Shown here one piece after another: positions 43,888-53,103 of a stretch of DNA of 64,000 bases (its first letter is position 1; every line of letters starts with the position of its first letter). This DNA is from Erythrobacter longus (GTDB lineage: Bacteria > Pseudomonadota > Alphaproteobacteria > Sphingomonadales > Sphingomonadaceae): NCBI RefSeq assembly GCF_000715015.1, contig NZ_JMIW01000003.1:1-64000 (forward strand), read 5' to 3'. Made by a program: the position numbers and the translations under genes. The notes under the pieces are model-generated. The model was not told where the DNA came from, made no database searches, and saw nothing but the letters and a program-made list of their open reading frames with translations.

Positions 43888-44314
43888 TCGGGGGCTTTGG
43901 TCCCTGACGAGGAAGAGCGCCCGGAAGAGGCGTGTGAAGAAGGGTTTGTAGAGAGGTGGTGCAATGCGTTTGCTGAGCGAGCGTAGTGCGAGAAGTAAAT
44001 GGGTGCATTTCGTTTGATTACTGTCCGGGTGGTGCGCCTGGTATCAAGCGAGAGCCGCGCAGAAGGGCGGACTTTAGAATGGGGGATTGCAGGCTTTACG
44101 GCGGATTTGCGCTCGCTTTGTTGGCGAATGCGATGCCGTGCCTGCGCCTCTCTGACTTGTCGTTTCTTCGCACAAACCGCTTTTCGGGGGCAATTCGCAT
44201 AACCCCCTAGAGAACACAGATGCCAGGTGAGCGGGGGTGAACCTTGGTGTCTTTAAAACTTATGTCCCCACACAGATCGTGCCGGTTAGGGCGATCACTT
44301 TGGAAGGAAAGAAA
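43888..44314. promoter_or_regulatory. Upstream region of the first giant curlin gene
   Basis: A 427-base stretch with no supported gene; short frames here have no motif. It holds a GGGGG/CCCCC hairpin at 44186-44207 and ends in GGAAGGAAAG, a strong ribosome site for the curlin gene. Long spacers are common ahead of fibre subunit genes. Confidence 0.45.
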
Positions 44315-46213
44315 ATGAGAACAGCAATTTATACAGGTGTTTCTGTACTGGCTCTATCAGCGGCCGCTCCGCTTTTGGCGCAGGCAACAGTGCCCGTGGA
44401 TTGTGTGGGTGTGACAGGTAATTGCAGTGTTATCGACACGGTTGGCGGTGGTAACACCTCAACTGTCGATCAGGATGGTCCAAGCAATGTCTCTGAAGTC
44501 CTGCAAGATGGGGACAATCAGGAAGCGACGGTCACGCAAAGTGGTCCGGCTGGTTCCAACCTTTCAAATGTCGATCAGTCAGGCGCGGATCACACTGCGA
44601 CGGTAACGCAAGAAGGCTTCGACCTTGGTTCGCCAAACCTTGCGACCAATGAAAGCGACGTTACTCAAGATGGGGGCAATATGACCCTGACTGTAACGCA
44701 AGTTGGTGACGCAAACTCTTCGATCGCTGATCAGTCCGGTTTGGACAAACTGGCAACGGTTGTTCAGGGCGGCTTTGATAACAGCTCAAGCGTAGCGCAA
44801 TCGGGCGGTGATCCGACTGTTGCTGATGTGCTTCAGGATGGCGATGGCAACGACTCGATCGTGTCACAGGCATCTGCGTTGCAATTGCAAACAGCAGACG
44901 TGGATCAAACCGGCGATTTCAACTCGTCGGACATCGATATGGCCGCAGGCAGCAGCGGGACAGCGACCGTTGCACAGTCGGGCAATGATAACGTTTCAGA
45001 CGTTGATTATCTGGCGAACAGCCGCGGTGATGCAACTGTCGATCAAAGCGGTGATGCCAACACATCCAACATCACTCTCGATCGTTTCAGCCTGACCGTG
45101 AACGTCGACCAAAGCGGCGACGACAACACCTCTGATGTCTTCATGAGCGGTCCGTTCTCATCGCGCACGACTGTCGACCAGAGCGGTGATCGCAACACCT
45201 CAACCGTCAATCAGGGTCTTGCAACCAATGGCGGCGTTGATATCGACAACATCATCTCGCAATCGGGCGACGACAACACTTCGACTGTGACACAGGATAA
45301 TGTCAGCCGGGCAGACGCAAACGTCGACCAGTCGGGCGACCTCAACACCAGCACCATCAATCAGGAAAGTGGCGGCGACACGATGTTCGCCAACACGACG
45401 CAATCGGGCAACGGCAATGACGGGCAAATCGTTCAGACCGGTGACGCAGGCGGTGCTTCGTCCAGCAACTTTGCCGAGCTTGTCCAAGCAGGTGATACAA
45501 ACTTTGCCGGTATTGAGCAGAGTGGTAATGCCCGCGGTGAAAGTGCCAGTGTTACCCAAGCTGTTGACGTTTCCGACAGCGCTGCTGGCATTTTGCAGAC
45601 AGGCGATGGCACGCTTGGCGGCTCGGCCAATAGCAATCTCGCTGTGATCAATCAGAGCGCGGGTTCAAACAACTCTTCGTTCATTGAGCAAAGCGGTGTT
45701 GGTAATATTGCGGAGAACATCCAAGCAGGTTCACTCCACACATCGCAAATCACTCAGATTGGACTGGGCGGTGTGGTCGCGATTGATCAAATTGGTAGCA
45801 ACAATGACAGCTCGGTCGAGCAGGCTGGTGATTTCAACCAAGTCTTCATTTCGATGGAAGGTAACGACGGCGTTTCCACCGTGCTGCAATACGGCGGGAG
45901 CAGCAACTCCGTAACGCTGACCCAAACGGCTGATGGCAATGAAAGCCAGGTTGAGCAGGGTCTGAACGGTGGGAGCGACAACACCGCGACCATCACGCAG
46001 GCAGGACTGGGCAACACCAGCATCATCGCGCAAGGCAACAACCTTCTGAGCGATCTCAACACAGCCACGATTGACCAGCAGGGCGACGGCAACCTCAGCC
46101 TTCTGGCTCAGGATGGCACGTCCAACACCGCGACAATCAATCAGCTGACCGGTGGCAATGTGTCGGATGCGACGCAAAATGGCATCGGCAACACAGTGAC
46201 GGTTACCCAATAA
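44315..46213 (+). CDS. Giant curlin-repeat amyloid protein 1
   Basis: A 632-residue exported protein. After a signal peptide (MRTAIYTGVSVLALSAAAPL to LAQ) comes DCVGVTGNCSV, then curlin repeats to the end. Each repeat is about 22 residues, of the form (A/S)xVxQ-x-Gxx-N-xSxVxQ, such as SGDDNTSDVFMSGPFSSRTT and DQSGDRNTSTVNQ; about 25 are estimated from length. E. coli CsgA has five. Gln and Asn ladders fit a long amyloid beta-solenoid exported through CsgG. It ends NTVTVTQ. Two paralogues follow. The start ATG at 44315 has a strong ribosome site. Adhesin or matrix fibre function is inferred. Confidence 0.88.
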   Translation: MRTAIYTGVSVLALSAAAPLLAQATVPVDCVGVTGNCSVIDTVGGGNTSTVDQDGPSNVSEVLQDGDNQEATVTQSGPAGSNLSNVDQSGADHTATVTQEGFDLGSPNLATNESDVTQDGGNMTLTVTQVGDANSSIADQSGLDKLATVVQGGFDNSSSVAQSGGDPTVADVLQDGDGNDSIVSQASALQLQTADVDQTGDFNSSDIDMAAGSSGTATVAQSGNDNVSDVDYLANSRGDATVDQSGDANTSNITLDRFSLTVNVDQSGDDNTSDVFMSGPFSSRTTVDQSGDRNTSTVNQGLATNGGVDIDNIISQSGDDNTSTVTQDNVSRADANVDQSGDLNTSTINQESGGDTMFANTTQSGNGNDGQIVQTGDAGGASSSNFAELVQAGDTNFAGIEQSGNARGESASVTQAVDVSDSAAGILQTGDGTLGGSANSNLAVINQSAGSNNSSFIEQSGVGNIAENIQAGSLHTSQITQIGLGGVVAIDQIGSNNDSSVEQAGDFNQVFISMEGNDGVSTVLQYGGSSNSVTLTQTADGNESQVEQGLNGGSDNTATITQAGLGNTSIIAQGNNLLSDLNTATIDQQGDGNLSLLAQDGTSNTATINQLTGGNVSDATQNGIGNTVTVTQ

Positions 46214-46227
46214 CGCGAATGAATATC

Positions 46228-46258
46228 GCCCCGGGCAGGCCACAGGCTTTCCCGGGGC
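46228..46258 (+). terminator. Hairpin between giant curlin genes 1 and 2
   Basis: Arms GCCCCGGG and CCCGGGGC enclose a 15-base loop, 12 bases after the stop codon. There is no T-run, so it may be an attenuating or mRNA-stabilising hairpin rather than a full terminator. Confidence 0.5.
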
Positions 46259-46321
46259 GCTCAAGTTTCCAATACCCTGCGATCATCGATTGAGCCGCAG
46301 GTCAAAACAGGGAAGAAAACA

Positions 46322-48055
46322 ATGAAAACCATCATTTATGCAAGCGCATCACTGCTCGCCATGACAGCGGCAGCTCCAGTATTGGCGCAAGCTACCACTC
46401 CGGCGGCTTGTGTCGGTGCGACCGGTAACTGCAGCGTTGTCGATTCTGCGGGTTCAGGCAACAGCGTAAACGTCGATCAGTCCGCTGGTACGGGCAACGT
46501 TTCTGACATCGTTCAGGACGGCGAAAACCTCGACGCAACTGTGACGCAGGGCGCCGATGGTAACATCTCGAACATCGATCAGGAAACAGTGGGCGCGACC
46601 CCGATCGACACCACCGCAATTGTGAACCAAGTGGGCGGCGGCGATTCCATCATCAGCCAGACCTCTTCAGGCGACAACGCCAGCGGCATTATCGCTGATG
46701 TTGACCAGGACGGGGCCAGCACCTCTGACGTTGCTCAAATTTCGAGCGGCGCGGACAGCACGCTGATCAGCACCGTGGTTACGCAAACCGGTGACCTCAA
46801 CTCCTCGATCGTCACTCAGAACGATGTTGGCAACGCAAACGCCATTCTCGAAGTCGAAGTTGAACAAGACGGTTTTGGCAACATTTCTGATGTTGACCAG
46901 TCCGGCACCGACAATCTTGCGACCGTCTTCCAAGGCGCGGATGATGGCGTGGCCATCGTAATCCAGTCGGGTGACCTGCAAGACGCTGATATCCAGCAAA
47001 CCGGCAATAATAACGGTGCAGGCATCGATCAGTCGGGTTCGGGCAATATCGGCGCTGTGCTTCAGACAGGGACCGACGGTATCGGCACAATCACGCAGAC
47101 GGGCGAAGATGGCACGGCTAGCATCATTCAGTCGGGCACTTTGAACGATGCCGACATTGTTCAGGCCGGTACGCAGAACGGTGCTACTGTCATTCAAACC
47201 GGTACGGATAACGTCGCAACTGTCGATCAGGCCACCGGTGTTGCCCCAACCAACGGCGCAAATAGCGCAAACATTCAACAAGATGGTACAGGCGGTACTG
47301 CGACCGTGAACCAGAACGTTGAAGCCGACATCGACTTTGCGCTTGTTCTGCAAGGTGTGGACACGGTCGATAACACCGCGACCGTCAATCAGACCGGAGC
47401 AGTCGCTAGCATTTCTCTTAACGAAGCACTGATCGAGCAGATATCGGGTGAAGGCAACGTGTCGACCATCGTCCAAGGTGATACCACCAGCATTGGTGGC
47501 GGTGTCGTCAATGGCGTCGGTAGCCTGGCAGAATCGACCCAGGACGGCGACTTCAACGAGTCGCTTATCGGTCAAAGTGGAGCGTTCCAAACGGCATTCG
47601 TCGACCAGATTGGCTCTGATAACGTCAGTGAAGTCTATCAGGGCAACTTTGGCGGTGACAACAACAGTGCAACTGTCACGCAAACGGGAACCGGTCTTGG
47701 TGTCTCGACCTCGCAGGTCTTCCAGGACGGCAATGGCAACAACGCAACTCTGACACAGGGCGGCGGAGAGCTTAACGCCAGCGTCATCGATCAGGGCCTT
47801 GCAGGCGGCGACAACAACACCGCGACCGTCACACAGGACGGTTCAGAGAACGAAAGCGATGTTCTCCAGAACTCATTCGGCTTTGGCGGCGACAATATTG
47901 CGACCGTCCTTCAGGAAGGGATCGGCAACGTCAGCCTGATCGAACAAGATGGTGACGTGAACACTGCCACTGTTTCACAGTTCGACGGCAGCGCATCCTC
48001 GGTCTTCCAGGATGGCACTGGCAACACTGCAACAGTGACGCAGGGCGCTCCATAA
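46322..48055 (+). CDS. Giant curlin-repeat amyloid protein 2
   Basis: A 577-residue paralogue. Signal peptide MKTIIYASASLLAMTAAAPV to LAQ, then ACVGATGNCSV and curlin repeats of about 22 residues (about 24 estimated), e.g. GAGIDQSGSGNIGAVLQTGT. It differs from protein 1 by longer acidic linkers (EADIDFALVLQGVDTVDNT) and ends GNTATVTQGAP. The ATG has GGGAAGAAAAC upstream. A strong terminator follows, so each large curlin gene may be its own transcript with leaky coupling. Function is inferred from CsgA-like repeats. Confidence 0.88.
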   Translation: MKTIIYASASLLAMTAAAPVLAQATTPAACVGATGNCSVVDSAGSGNSVNVDQSAGTGNVSDIVQDGENLDATVTQGADGNISNIDQETVGATPIDTTAIVNQVGGGDSIISQTSSGDNASGIIADVDQDGASTSDVAQISSGADSTLISTVVTQTGDLNSSIVTQNDVGNANAILEVEVEQDGFGNISDVDQSGTDNLATVFQGADDGVAIVIQSGDLQDADIQQTGNNNGAGIDQSGSGNIGAVLQTGTDGIGTITQTGEDGTASIIQSGTLNDADIVQAGTQNGATVIQTGTDNVATVDQATGVAPTNGANSANIQQDGTGGTATVNQNVEADIDFALVLQGVDTVDNTATVNQTGAVASISLNEALIEQISGEGNVSTIVQGDTTSIGGGVVNGVGSLAESTQDGDFNESLIGQSGAFQTAFVDQIGSDNVSEVYQGNFGGDNNSATVTQTGTGLGVSTSQVFQDGNGNNATLTQGGGELNASVIDQGLAGGDNNTATVTQDGSENESDVLQNSFGFGGDNIATVLQEGIGNVSLIEQDGDVNTATVSQFDGSASSVFQDGTGNTATVTQGAP

Positions 48056-48072
48056 GCGGGAATAATAATCGG

Positions 48073-48101
48073 CGGGCGGGCCATGATGGTCCGCCCGTTT
48101 T
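48073..48101 (+). terminator. Rho-independent terminator after giant curlin 2
   Basis: An 11-bp stem (CGGGCGGGCCA with TGGTCCGCCCG) with a three-base loop is followed by TTTT. It lies 17 bases past the stop codon. Confidence 0.9.
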
Positions 48102-48129
48102 CGCTTTGGCGAACAACGAATTTAACTTT

Positions 48130-48154
48130 GATCACCGGTTAGACGAGGGTGATC
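48130..48154. promoter_or_regulatory. Inverted repeat upstream of giant curlin 3
   Basis: Arms GATCACC and GGTGATC are separated by 11 bases, 68 bases before the gene start. A regulator site is likely, but none is identified. The GATCAC half also occurs in front of giant curlin 1 (44293). Confidence 0.35.
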
Positions 48155-48221
48155 ACTCATTGAGGTGACGAAACTAAGACGAAGTAAAGTCAGGCTCAAT
48201 GTTCCATGGGGGGAACGGACA

Positions 48222-50720
48222 ATGAAAAATCTCATTTACGCAGGTGCATCACTTCTCGCAATTGGTGCCGCGTCGCCGATTTTAGCGCAGGCCACCGTTC
48301 CACCGGCATGTGCAGGTGCACCCGGCAATTGCAGCGTCGTTGACAGCAGCGGCACGAACAACTCCACAAATGTTGACCAGTCCGGCGGGACCGGCAATGT
48401 TTCTGATGTCGCACAGGACGGCGAAAACCTCACCGCAGTCGTGACACAGGGCGCAGACGGGAACATTTCAAACATCGGGCAGGAAACCACTGCCTTGAAC
48501 CCCCAAGGCATCGTGGCCACAGTCGATCAGACCGGCGGCGCGGATTCCATCATCAACCAGAACTCCTCTGGCGATGACCTCAACGGCATGACCGCCACGG
48601 TTACCCAGAACGGTGCCAGCACGTCTGACATTGCGCAGACTTCGATCAACAACAATGGCGCATCGAACATCGATGCGATTGTTGACCAGACAGGGGACCT
48701 TAACTCCTCGATCATCACTCAGTCGGACAATGCAGGCGGCAACAATGATGGCGACCTGCTCACGTCCGTCACACAAACCGGCACGGGCAACAGCTCGGAC
48801 GTGATCCAAGTGAACCGGCAGCAGACAGCGACCATTTTGCAAACTGGCGATAACAACGCGTCAACAGTCGCTCAAACGGCCCGCCGTCAGAACAACGCTA
48901 CTGTCACCCAATCAGGTAACGACAACGTATCCGATGTCGCGCAAGACAGCCGTTTGAACGATGCGTTTGTGACGCAGACGGGCAATGGCAACCTTGCGGT
49001 GGTTGATCAAACCGGGACGGTTGCAGGCGGCGATGGACGCGGCGATGCAACGATCACCCAAGACGGTGAAAACGGCGATGCGTCGATCACACAGACCGGA
49101 TTTGCGCGTGCGCCTACCGCGACCATCACGCAGGAAGTGGACACTGACCAGGCGTCTGCCTCGATCATACAAACGGGCGACACCGCAACGGGTGGTCCCG
49201 CCAACAACAATGTTGCCACGATTACGCAAGTGCGCGGAACCGGCAACACTGCTCTCACTATCCAAGGTGACACCACCCTTGAAGGCGGTGTTGTGACCGG
49301 AGGGACCAACAACTTTGCAACCGTACGTCAAGGCGATGACTTCAACGACTCGTTGGTCGTTCAAGGCGGCGACGGGCAGAACGCGGATGTTGAACAATTC
49401 TTCGATAACAATGTGAGTCAACTGTTTCAGGGCACGATCGGTGGCTCTGGAAACACGGCTACGATACGCCAAACAGGCAATGGCGGCGCCGACACCACAT
49501 CGGTTGTTTTTCAAGACAGCGACGGCAACATCGCAAACGTCACGCAAGGCGGCGGTGAGGGCAACAATAGCTTCGTCGAGCAGGGCTTTGTCGGCGGAGC
49601 AGGGGTTGGCGGCGACGCAAACACCGCTGATGTCACCCAGAACGGCTCGTTCAACACCAGCGATGTCCTGCAAAACTCGTTTGATCCAGGCAGCGACAAT
49701 GCGGCGACCGTCGCGCAGACCGGTGATGGAAACTCAAGCGCGGTCGAGCAGGATTTCAGCAATAACACTGCGACCGTTACCCAAGCGGCAAACGGGAACA
49801 CCTCGGATGTTTTCCAGCTGAGCGATGGCAACACCGCGACCGTGGACCAGCTGGGCGATGACAACATTTCACTTGTCGATCAGTCTTCGGCTCTGAGCGA
49901 TGTCGCGACCGTGCTGCAAACGGGCGCTGGAAACGGCTCAACCATTACGCAAAGCGGCACCGGCGGGCTGAACACCGCTGATGTTATCCAGCAAGGTGAT
50001 GACAACACGGCAAGCATCGATCAGTCGGGCGCCGCTGAGTCGAACGGAGCGTTCGTTTTCCAACAGGCAGATGCAACGAATAGCACCGCGACAGTCAATC
50101 AGACTGGTGGTCTTTCTATGGCCGCACTGATCGATCAGAGCGGCGGCGATGGGAACGAATCAACGATCAATCAGCCTGGAGGCGATTCCTCGGTTGCTGA
50201 AAACGTGCAGATCGGAAATGACAACCTGTCCACAATCACACAGGAAGTCTTTTCAGGGACCGTTTTTGTCGATCAGATTGGCGACAACAATGAGTCCAGC
50301 GTGACGCAGGGTCTTGATCTTGCAAACGCGACTTCGGTCACTCAAACCGGGGATGCCAATATCAGCTCGGTCAATCAGGCGGGCATCGGCCTGTCCGGCT
50401 TTAACACTGTCACGGTCGCACAAACCGGGAGTGGCAATGAAAGCACTGTCACCCAGGCGACAACCGATACCGTCTTGTTCAACGACGGCAACGAGATCGA
50501 TGTTCTGCAAGATGGCATGGATAATACCAGCACGATCACCCAGAACGGTGAGCTGAACATTATCGACCTCGATCAAGTGGCTCTGGGTGCGACCAGCACC
50601 ATCACGCAAAGCGGTTCGCTGAACACTGCCACAGTTGGTCAGTTCAACGACGCTCACAGCTCCACCTTGAGCCAGGTGGGCGACAACAACTCCGCAGTCG
50701 TTACGCAAGGGACGCCGTAA
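48222..50720 (+). CDS. Giant curlin-repeat amyloid protein 3
   Basis: An 832-residue paralogue, the largest. Signal peptide MKNLIYAGASLLAIGAASPI to LAQ, then ACAGAPGNCSV and about 35 curlin repeats (estimated from length), e.g. NNATVTQSGNDNVSDVAQDS. Like the other two it shares the C-x-G-x2-G-N-C start, which suggests a common disulfide cap. The C-terminus is NSAVVTQGTP. The ATG at 48222 has GGGGGGAACGG just upstream. With protein 2 it shares the first 120 residues closely, pointing to a recent duplication followed by change in repeat number. Amyloid export via CsgG is inferred. Confidence 0.88.
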   Translation: MKNLIYAGASLLAIGAASPILAQATVPPACAGAPGNCSVVDSSGTNNSTNVDQSGGTGNVSDVAQDGENLTAVVTQGADGNISNIGQETTALNPQGIVATVDQTGGADSIINQNSSGDDLNGMTATVTQNGASTSDIAQTSINNNGASNIDAIVDQTGDLNSSIITQSDNAGGNNDGDLLTSVTQTGTGNSSDVIQVNRQQTATILQTGDNNASTVAQTARRQNNATVTQSGNDNVSDVAQDSRLNDAFVTQTGNGNLAVVDQTGTVAGGDGRGDATITQDGENGDASITQTGFARAPTATITQEVDTDQASASIIQTGDTATGGPANNNVATITQVRGTGNTALTIQGDTTLEGGVVTGGTNNFATVRQGDDFNDSLVVQGGDGQNADVEQFFDNNVSQLFQGTIGGSGNTATIRQTGNGGADTTSVVFQDSDGNIANVTQGGGEGNNSFVEQGFVGGAGVGGDANTADVTQNGSFNTSDVLQNSFDPGSDNAATVAQTGDGNSSAVEQDFSNNTATVTQAANGNTSDVFQLSDGNTATVDQLGDDNISLVDQSSALSDVATVLQTGAGNGSTITQSGTGGLNTADVIQQGDDNTASIDQSGAAESNGAFVFQQADATNSTATVNQTGGLSMAALIDQSGGDGNESTINQPGGDSSVAENVQIGNDNLSTITQEVFSGTVFVDQIGDNNESSVTQGLDLANATSVTQTGDANISSVNQAGIGLSGFNTVTVAQTGSGNESTVTQATTDTVLFNDGNEIDVLQDGMDNTSTITQNGELNIIDLDQVALGATSTITQSGSLNTATVGQFNDAHSSTLSQVGDNNSAVVTQGTP

Positions 50721-50734
50721 GCGGAATATGACTT

Positions 50735-50763
50735 GCGGGGGCAGGTCCGTGATCGGCCCCCGC
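50735..50763 (+). terminator. Rho-independent terminator after giant curlin 3
   Basis: Arms GCGGGGGC and GCCCCCGC enclose a 13-base loop, followed by a T-rich tail (GTGTTATTT). It lies 14 bases past the stop codon. Confidence 0.85.
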
Positions 50764-50896
50764 GTGTTATTTGCCGCCTTTCATCAAGGTTGCAGCAACA
50801 ATTGCTGGGCTAGGGTAGTTTTTTGGTATCCGGGCGTATTGCCCAAGGCACCGGAAGACCCTCGCCACAACGGCCACAATCGGTTAGGATGATGCT

Positions 50897-51505
50897 ATGA
50901 CTCGTACAATTCTTGGTATCGCTGCTTTGATGGCAAGTGCGGCCTTTGCGCCGACAATGGCTTTGGCGCAGGTGACTGCAAATGATACGCGGCCCTTTGA
51001 TGGGGTGTTTGTCGAACAAATCGGCAATGGCAACTCAGCCAATTTCAGCCAGTCGGCCAATGAACAGAACGCTGAAGTGCGGCAGGATGGCGATGACAAC
51101 ACCGTTGATGTGACGCAAGATGGCGATGGTGACCACTTCGCAGGGGTCGATCAGACCGGCAACAGCAATATCGCCGAGATTACGCAATCGGGGGCTGCGC
51201 AAAATGTCGCAATCCTGACCCAAACAGGCGATGCGAACACCGCGCTTCTTTCCCAGAACGATACCGGGCTCACCGGATCAGGCGCAGCGATCACTCAATC
51301 GGGCAATGGTAACCTTGCCAATCTTATTCAGAACGGTTCTGCCAATCAGGCAATCCTTACCCAGGCAGGTGACAACAACACCATGACCGCGACCCAGCTT
51401 GGCGATGACAATATGCTGGAATGGACGCAAAATGGCACTGGCCTTACCGACATGGAAATCGTCCAGACCGGCGGCGCTGCGGCCATTGTAACGCAGAGCA
51501 ATTAG
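50897..51505 (+). CDS. Small curlin-repeat protein (CsgA/CsgB-like)
   Basis: A 202-residue exported protein with signal peptide MTRTILGIAALMASAAFAPT to MALAQ and about seven curlin repeats (e.g. DNTVDVTQDGDGDHFAGVDQ). Its size is close to CsgA and CsgB. It lacks the cysteine cap of the giant paralogues and ends IVTQSN. It starts a tight group with the unknown exported protein (11-base gap) and csgH (16-base gap). It may be the nucleator or minor subunit for the large fibres; this is inference. Confidence 0.88.
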   Translation: MTRTILGIAALMASAAFAPTMALAQVTANDTRPFDGVFVEQIGNGNSANFSQSANEQNAEVRQDGDDNTVDVTQDGDGDHFAGVDQTGNSNIAEITQSGAAQNVAILTQTGDANTALLSQNDTGLTGSGAAITQSGNGNLANLIQNGSANQAILTQAGDNNTMTATQLGDDNMLEWTQNGTGLTDMEIVQTGGAAAIVTQSN

Positions 51506-51515
51506 AGAGAGTGTC

Positions 51516-52310
51516 ATGAACACAGCGCGCGCATTTGCAAACTCACTGGCCATAAGCGGCGCTGTGTTTGCAATGGGCGTTCCAACGCTTGCCGCCCCCC
51601 AACTTGCCGCCCCCCAACTTGTTACAGCGCAGGATGTCGGCGCGCCGTCTGAGCGTGAAGTTCCTGTCGAGGAAAGCGCGTTTGTTAATCAAGCGCCCGA
51701 CGATGCCTCTTCCAAAGTGTATTTCCCGGACGCGATCACGCCTGAAAGCGTGGCTGAGGCGCGGGCAAGAGCTGCCCTTCAGCAACAGATTGAAGCGGCC
51801 GCGGCAAGGCGCGATACGCCTGTCACGCAAGTTTCCAGCCAAGGTGGCGGCAATGAGGTCGCCCAGCTTTCCGATGGACGCTCCAATGAAGCGCTTGCGC
51901 AATTGAGCGCGGCCGAACGCCAAGTGCTGCTCGATGCGGTCGAAGGCACTGACATCTGCGATCGGGGAAGCGATATTCCGGCGCTCAAAGCCTTGTGCGA
52001 GGCGCGCATCGAAACCCGATCAGAAGAATTTGCACAAAACCGCGTACGATCAGCTGAAGACAGCCTGCTTGGCGGCGGGCTTGATGCTGGACGTGTCGCA
52101 ACCCTTGAAGCAGCGATTGCGCGGCTTGCAGGGGCCGATGCCAATCCGGGCAATTTCGATAACCAGGTCGTTGCCTCTGTCGCCTTGAACAATCAGTCTT
52201 TGAACGATGCGCAGGCAACCAATTCAGAGGGTGATCCTACCGCTGAGCTCAGCCAGGAAACACAGGCTCTTGTTGGGGCAATCATCCAACAACTTGGTGG
52301 CGGCAATTAA
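51516..52310 (+). CDS. Unknown exported curli-associated protein
   Basis: A 264-residue protein with a signal peptide (MNTARAFANSLAISGAVFAM to TLAAPQ). The mature part has no family I recognise: an acidic linker, a helical Ala/Arg-rich stretch (VAEARARAALQQQIEAAAAR), two cysteines (TDICDRGS and KALCEARI) that could form a disulfide, and a low-complexity Gln/Asn end (NNQSLNDAQATNSEG). A duplicated LAAPQ unit sits at the cleavage region. Its place between the small curlin and csgH indicates a role in curli assembly or anchoring, perhaps replacing the missing CsgE. No functional evidence is visible. Confidence 0.75.
   Translation: MNTARAFANSLAISGAVFAMGVPTLAAPQLAAPQLVTAQDVGAPSEREVPVEESAFVNQAPDDASSKVYFPDAITPESVAEARARAALQQQIEAAAARRDTPVTQVSSQGGGNEVAQLSDGRSNEALAQLSAAERQVLLDAVEGTDICDRGSDIPALKALCEARIETRSEEFAQNRVRSAEDSLLGGGLDAGRVATLEAAIARLAGADANPGNFDNQVVASVALNNQSLNDAQATNSEGDPTAELSQETQALVGAIIQQLGGGN
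51588..51617. repeat. Two 15-bp tandem repeats in the curli-associated gene
   Basis: The unit CTTGCCGCCCCCCAA occurs twice in a row and encodes a doubled LAAPQ at the probable signal cleavage region. Confidence 0.9.
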
Positions 52311-52325
52311 AAGGAGGCCTCACTC

Positions 52326-52691
52326 ATGGCCCACAGATTTGCCAAACTCGCTCTTTTTGGGCCCGTTCTTGCGGTCGCAGCAGGATGCAGCGCAGTGAGC
52401 GCGTCCAATGACACCCGCGCCATATCGCTCAACGTTGTCGAAGGCGCTGATAGCGTAGAGATTCAGGTGATCGCCAATTCCACTGTGACCCAGCAGATTG
52501 AATTCAAGGCAGAGCTTACCGGTGCATCGAACTCGCGCCATAATAGCAGCAGCACAGTTGCAGCAGGCGACAAGCAAGTTTTGTCGCGCATGAAAATCTC
52601 CTCGGGTGATGGCTGGTGCGCAAAGGTGGATGTGACCGAGGCAAGCGGTGCCAAATACACCCTGACCGCGGGCGATTGTGGCCTTCTGTAA
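52326..52691 (+). CDS. csgH: CsgH-like periplasmic curli chaperone
   Basis: A 121-residue protein. An N-terminal lipoprotein-like or Sec signal (MAHRFAKLALFGPVLAVAAG then C) leads to an Ig-like beta-sandwich with SVEIQVIANSTVTQQIEFKA, SRHNSSSTVAAGDKQVLSRM and two cysteines (GWCAKVDV, AGDCGLL). This matches CsgH, the alphaproteobacterial counterpart of CsgC, which prevents premature amyloid formation in the periplasm. AGGAGG lies just upstream. The signal ends AAGCSA, so it may be lipid-anchored, unusual for the family. Confidence 0.82.
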   Translation: MAHRFAKLALFGPVLAVAAGCSAVSASNDTRAISLNVVEGADSVEIQVIANSTVTQQIEFKAELTGASNSRHNSSSTVAAGDKQVLSRMKISSGDGWCAKVDVTEASGAKYTLTAGDCGLL

Positions 52692-52835
52692 GGCGCGGTG
52701 AGCTTCCCGCATTTGAATAATGCGCGCGCTCCTGTCCTTTTCGCACAATTAATTCGCCGCTGACGCTTCGCCCCGATTGACGCGGGCCTTCGCATCCGCA
52801 ACATGGAATGTGCCTGTCAGGAGTGATTCTGGCGT

Positions 52836-53052
52836 CTTTCGCGGGAGAGACTTGGTTCCATGTAATGGAGCACGGCGCCGAAGGAGCAACCGCCCCGGAA
52901 ACTCTCAGGCAAATGGACCGCGAATTGGCATAGGCACTCTGGAAAGCGTGGGATGCGCAGCGTTTGCGCAAGTTCCACCACCGAAGGGGAAGGCTGAAGC
53001 GCCCTTACGAGCGCCCGGCTAAGCTCTCAGGTTTTCCCGACAGAGGGGGCAG
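52836..53052 (+). promoter_or_regulatory. Tandem glycine riboswitch
   Basis: Two glycine aptamers are seen in series. The first spans about 52841-52921 with GGGAGAGA, GCCGAAGGAGCAA, CCCCGGAAACTCTCAGGCAA and GGACCG. The second runs about 52936-53050 with CTCTGGAAAG, CCACCGAAGGGGAAGGC, CTCTCAGG and GACAGAGGGGG. It sits directly ahead of gcvT, and cooperative glycine binding would turn the cleavage system on. This class is well established. Confidence 0.95.
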
Positions 53053-53103
53053 GAACTACGTCTTGTTTGGGGCGTTTTTGAACCTGTTCTCGGGGATACA
53101 ATT

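Noticed and set aside
43986..44210. Short frames between csgG and the first giant curlin gene
   Set aside because: Overlapping in two frames with no motif or start signal; treated as upstream regulatory DNA.
44315..50720. Regularly spaced repeats resembling a CRISPR or satellite array
   Set aside because: Spacing follows a protein repeat of about 22 residues in an open frame with a signal peptide; there are no constant direct repeats with unique spacers.
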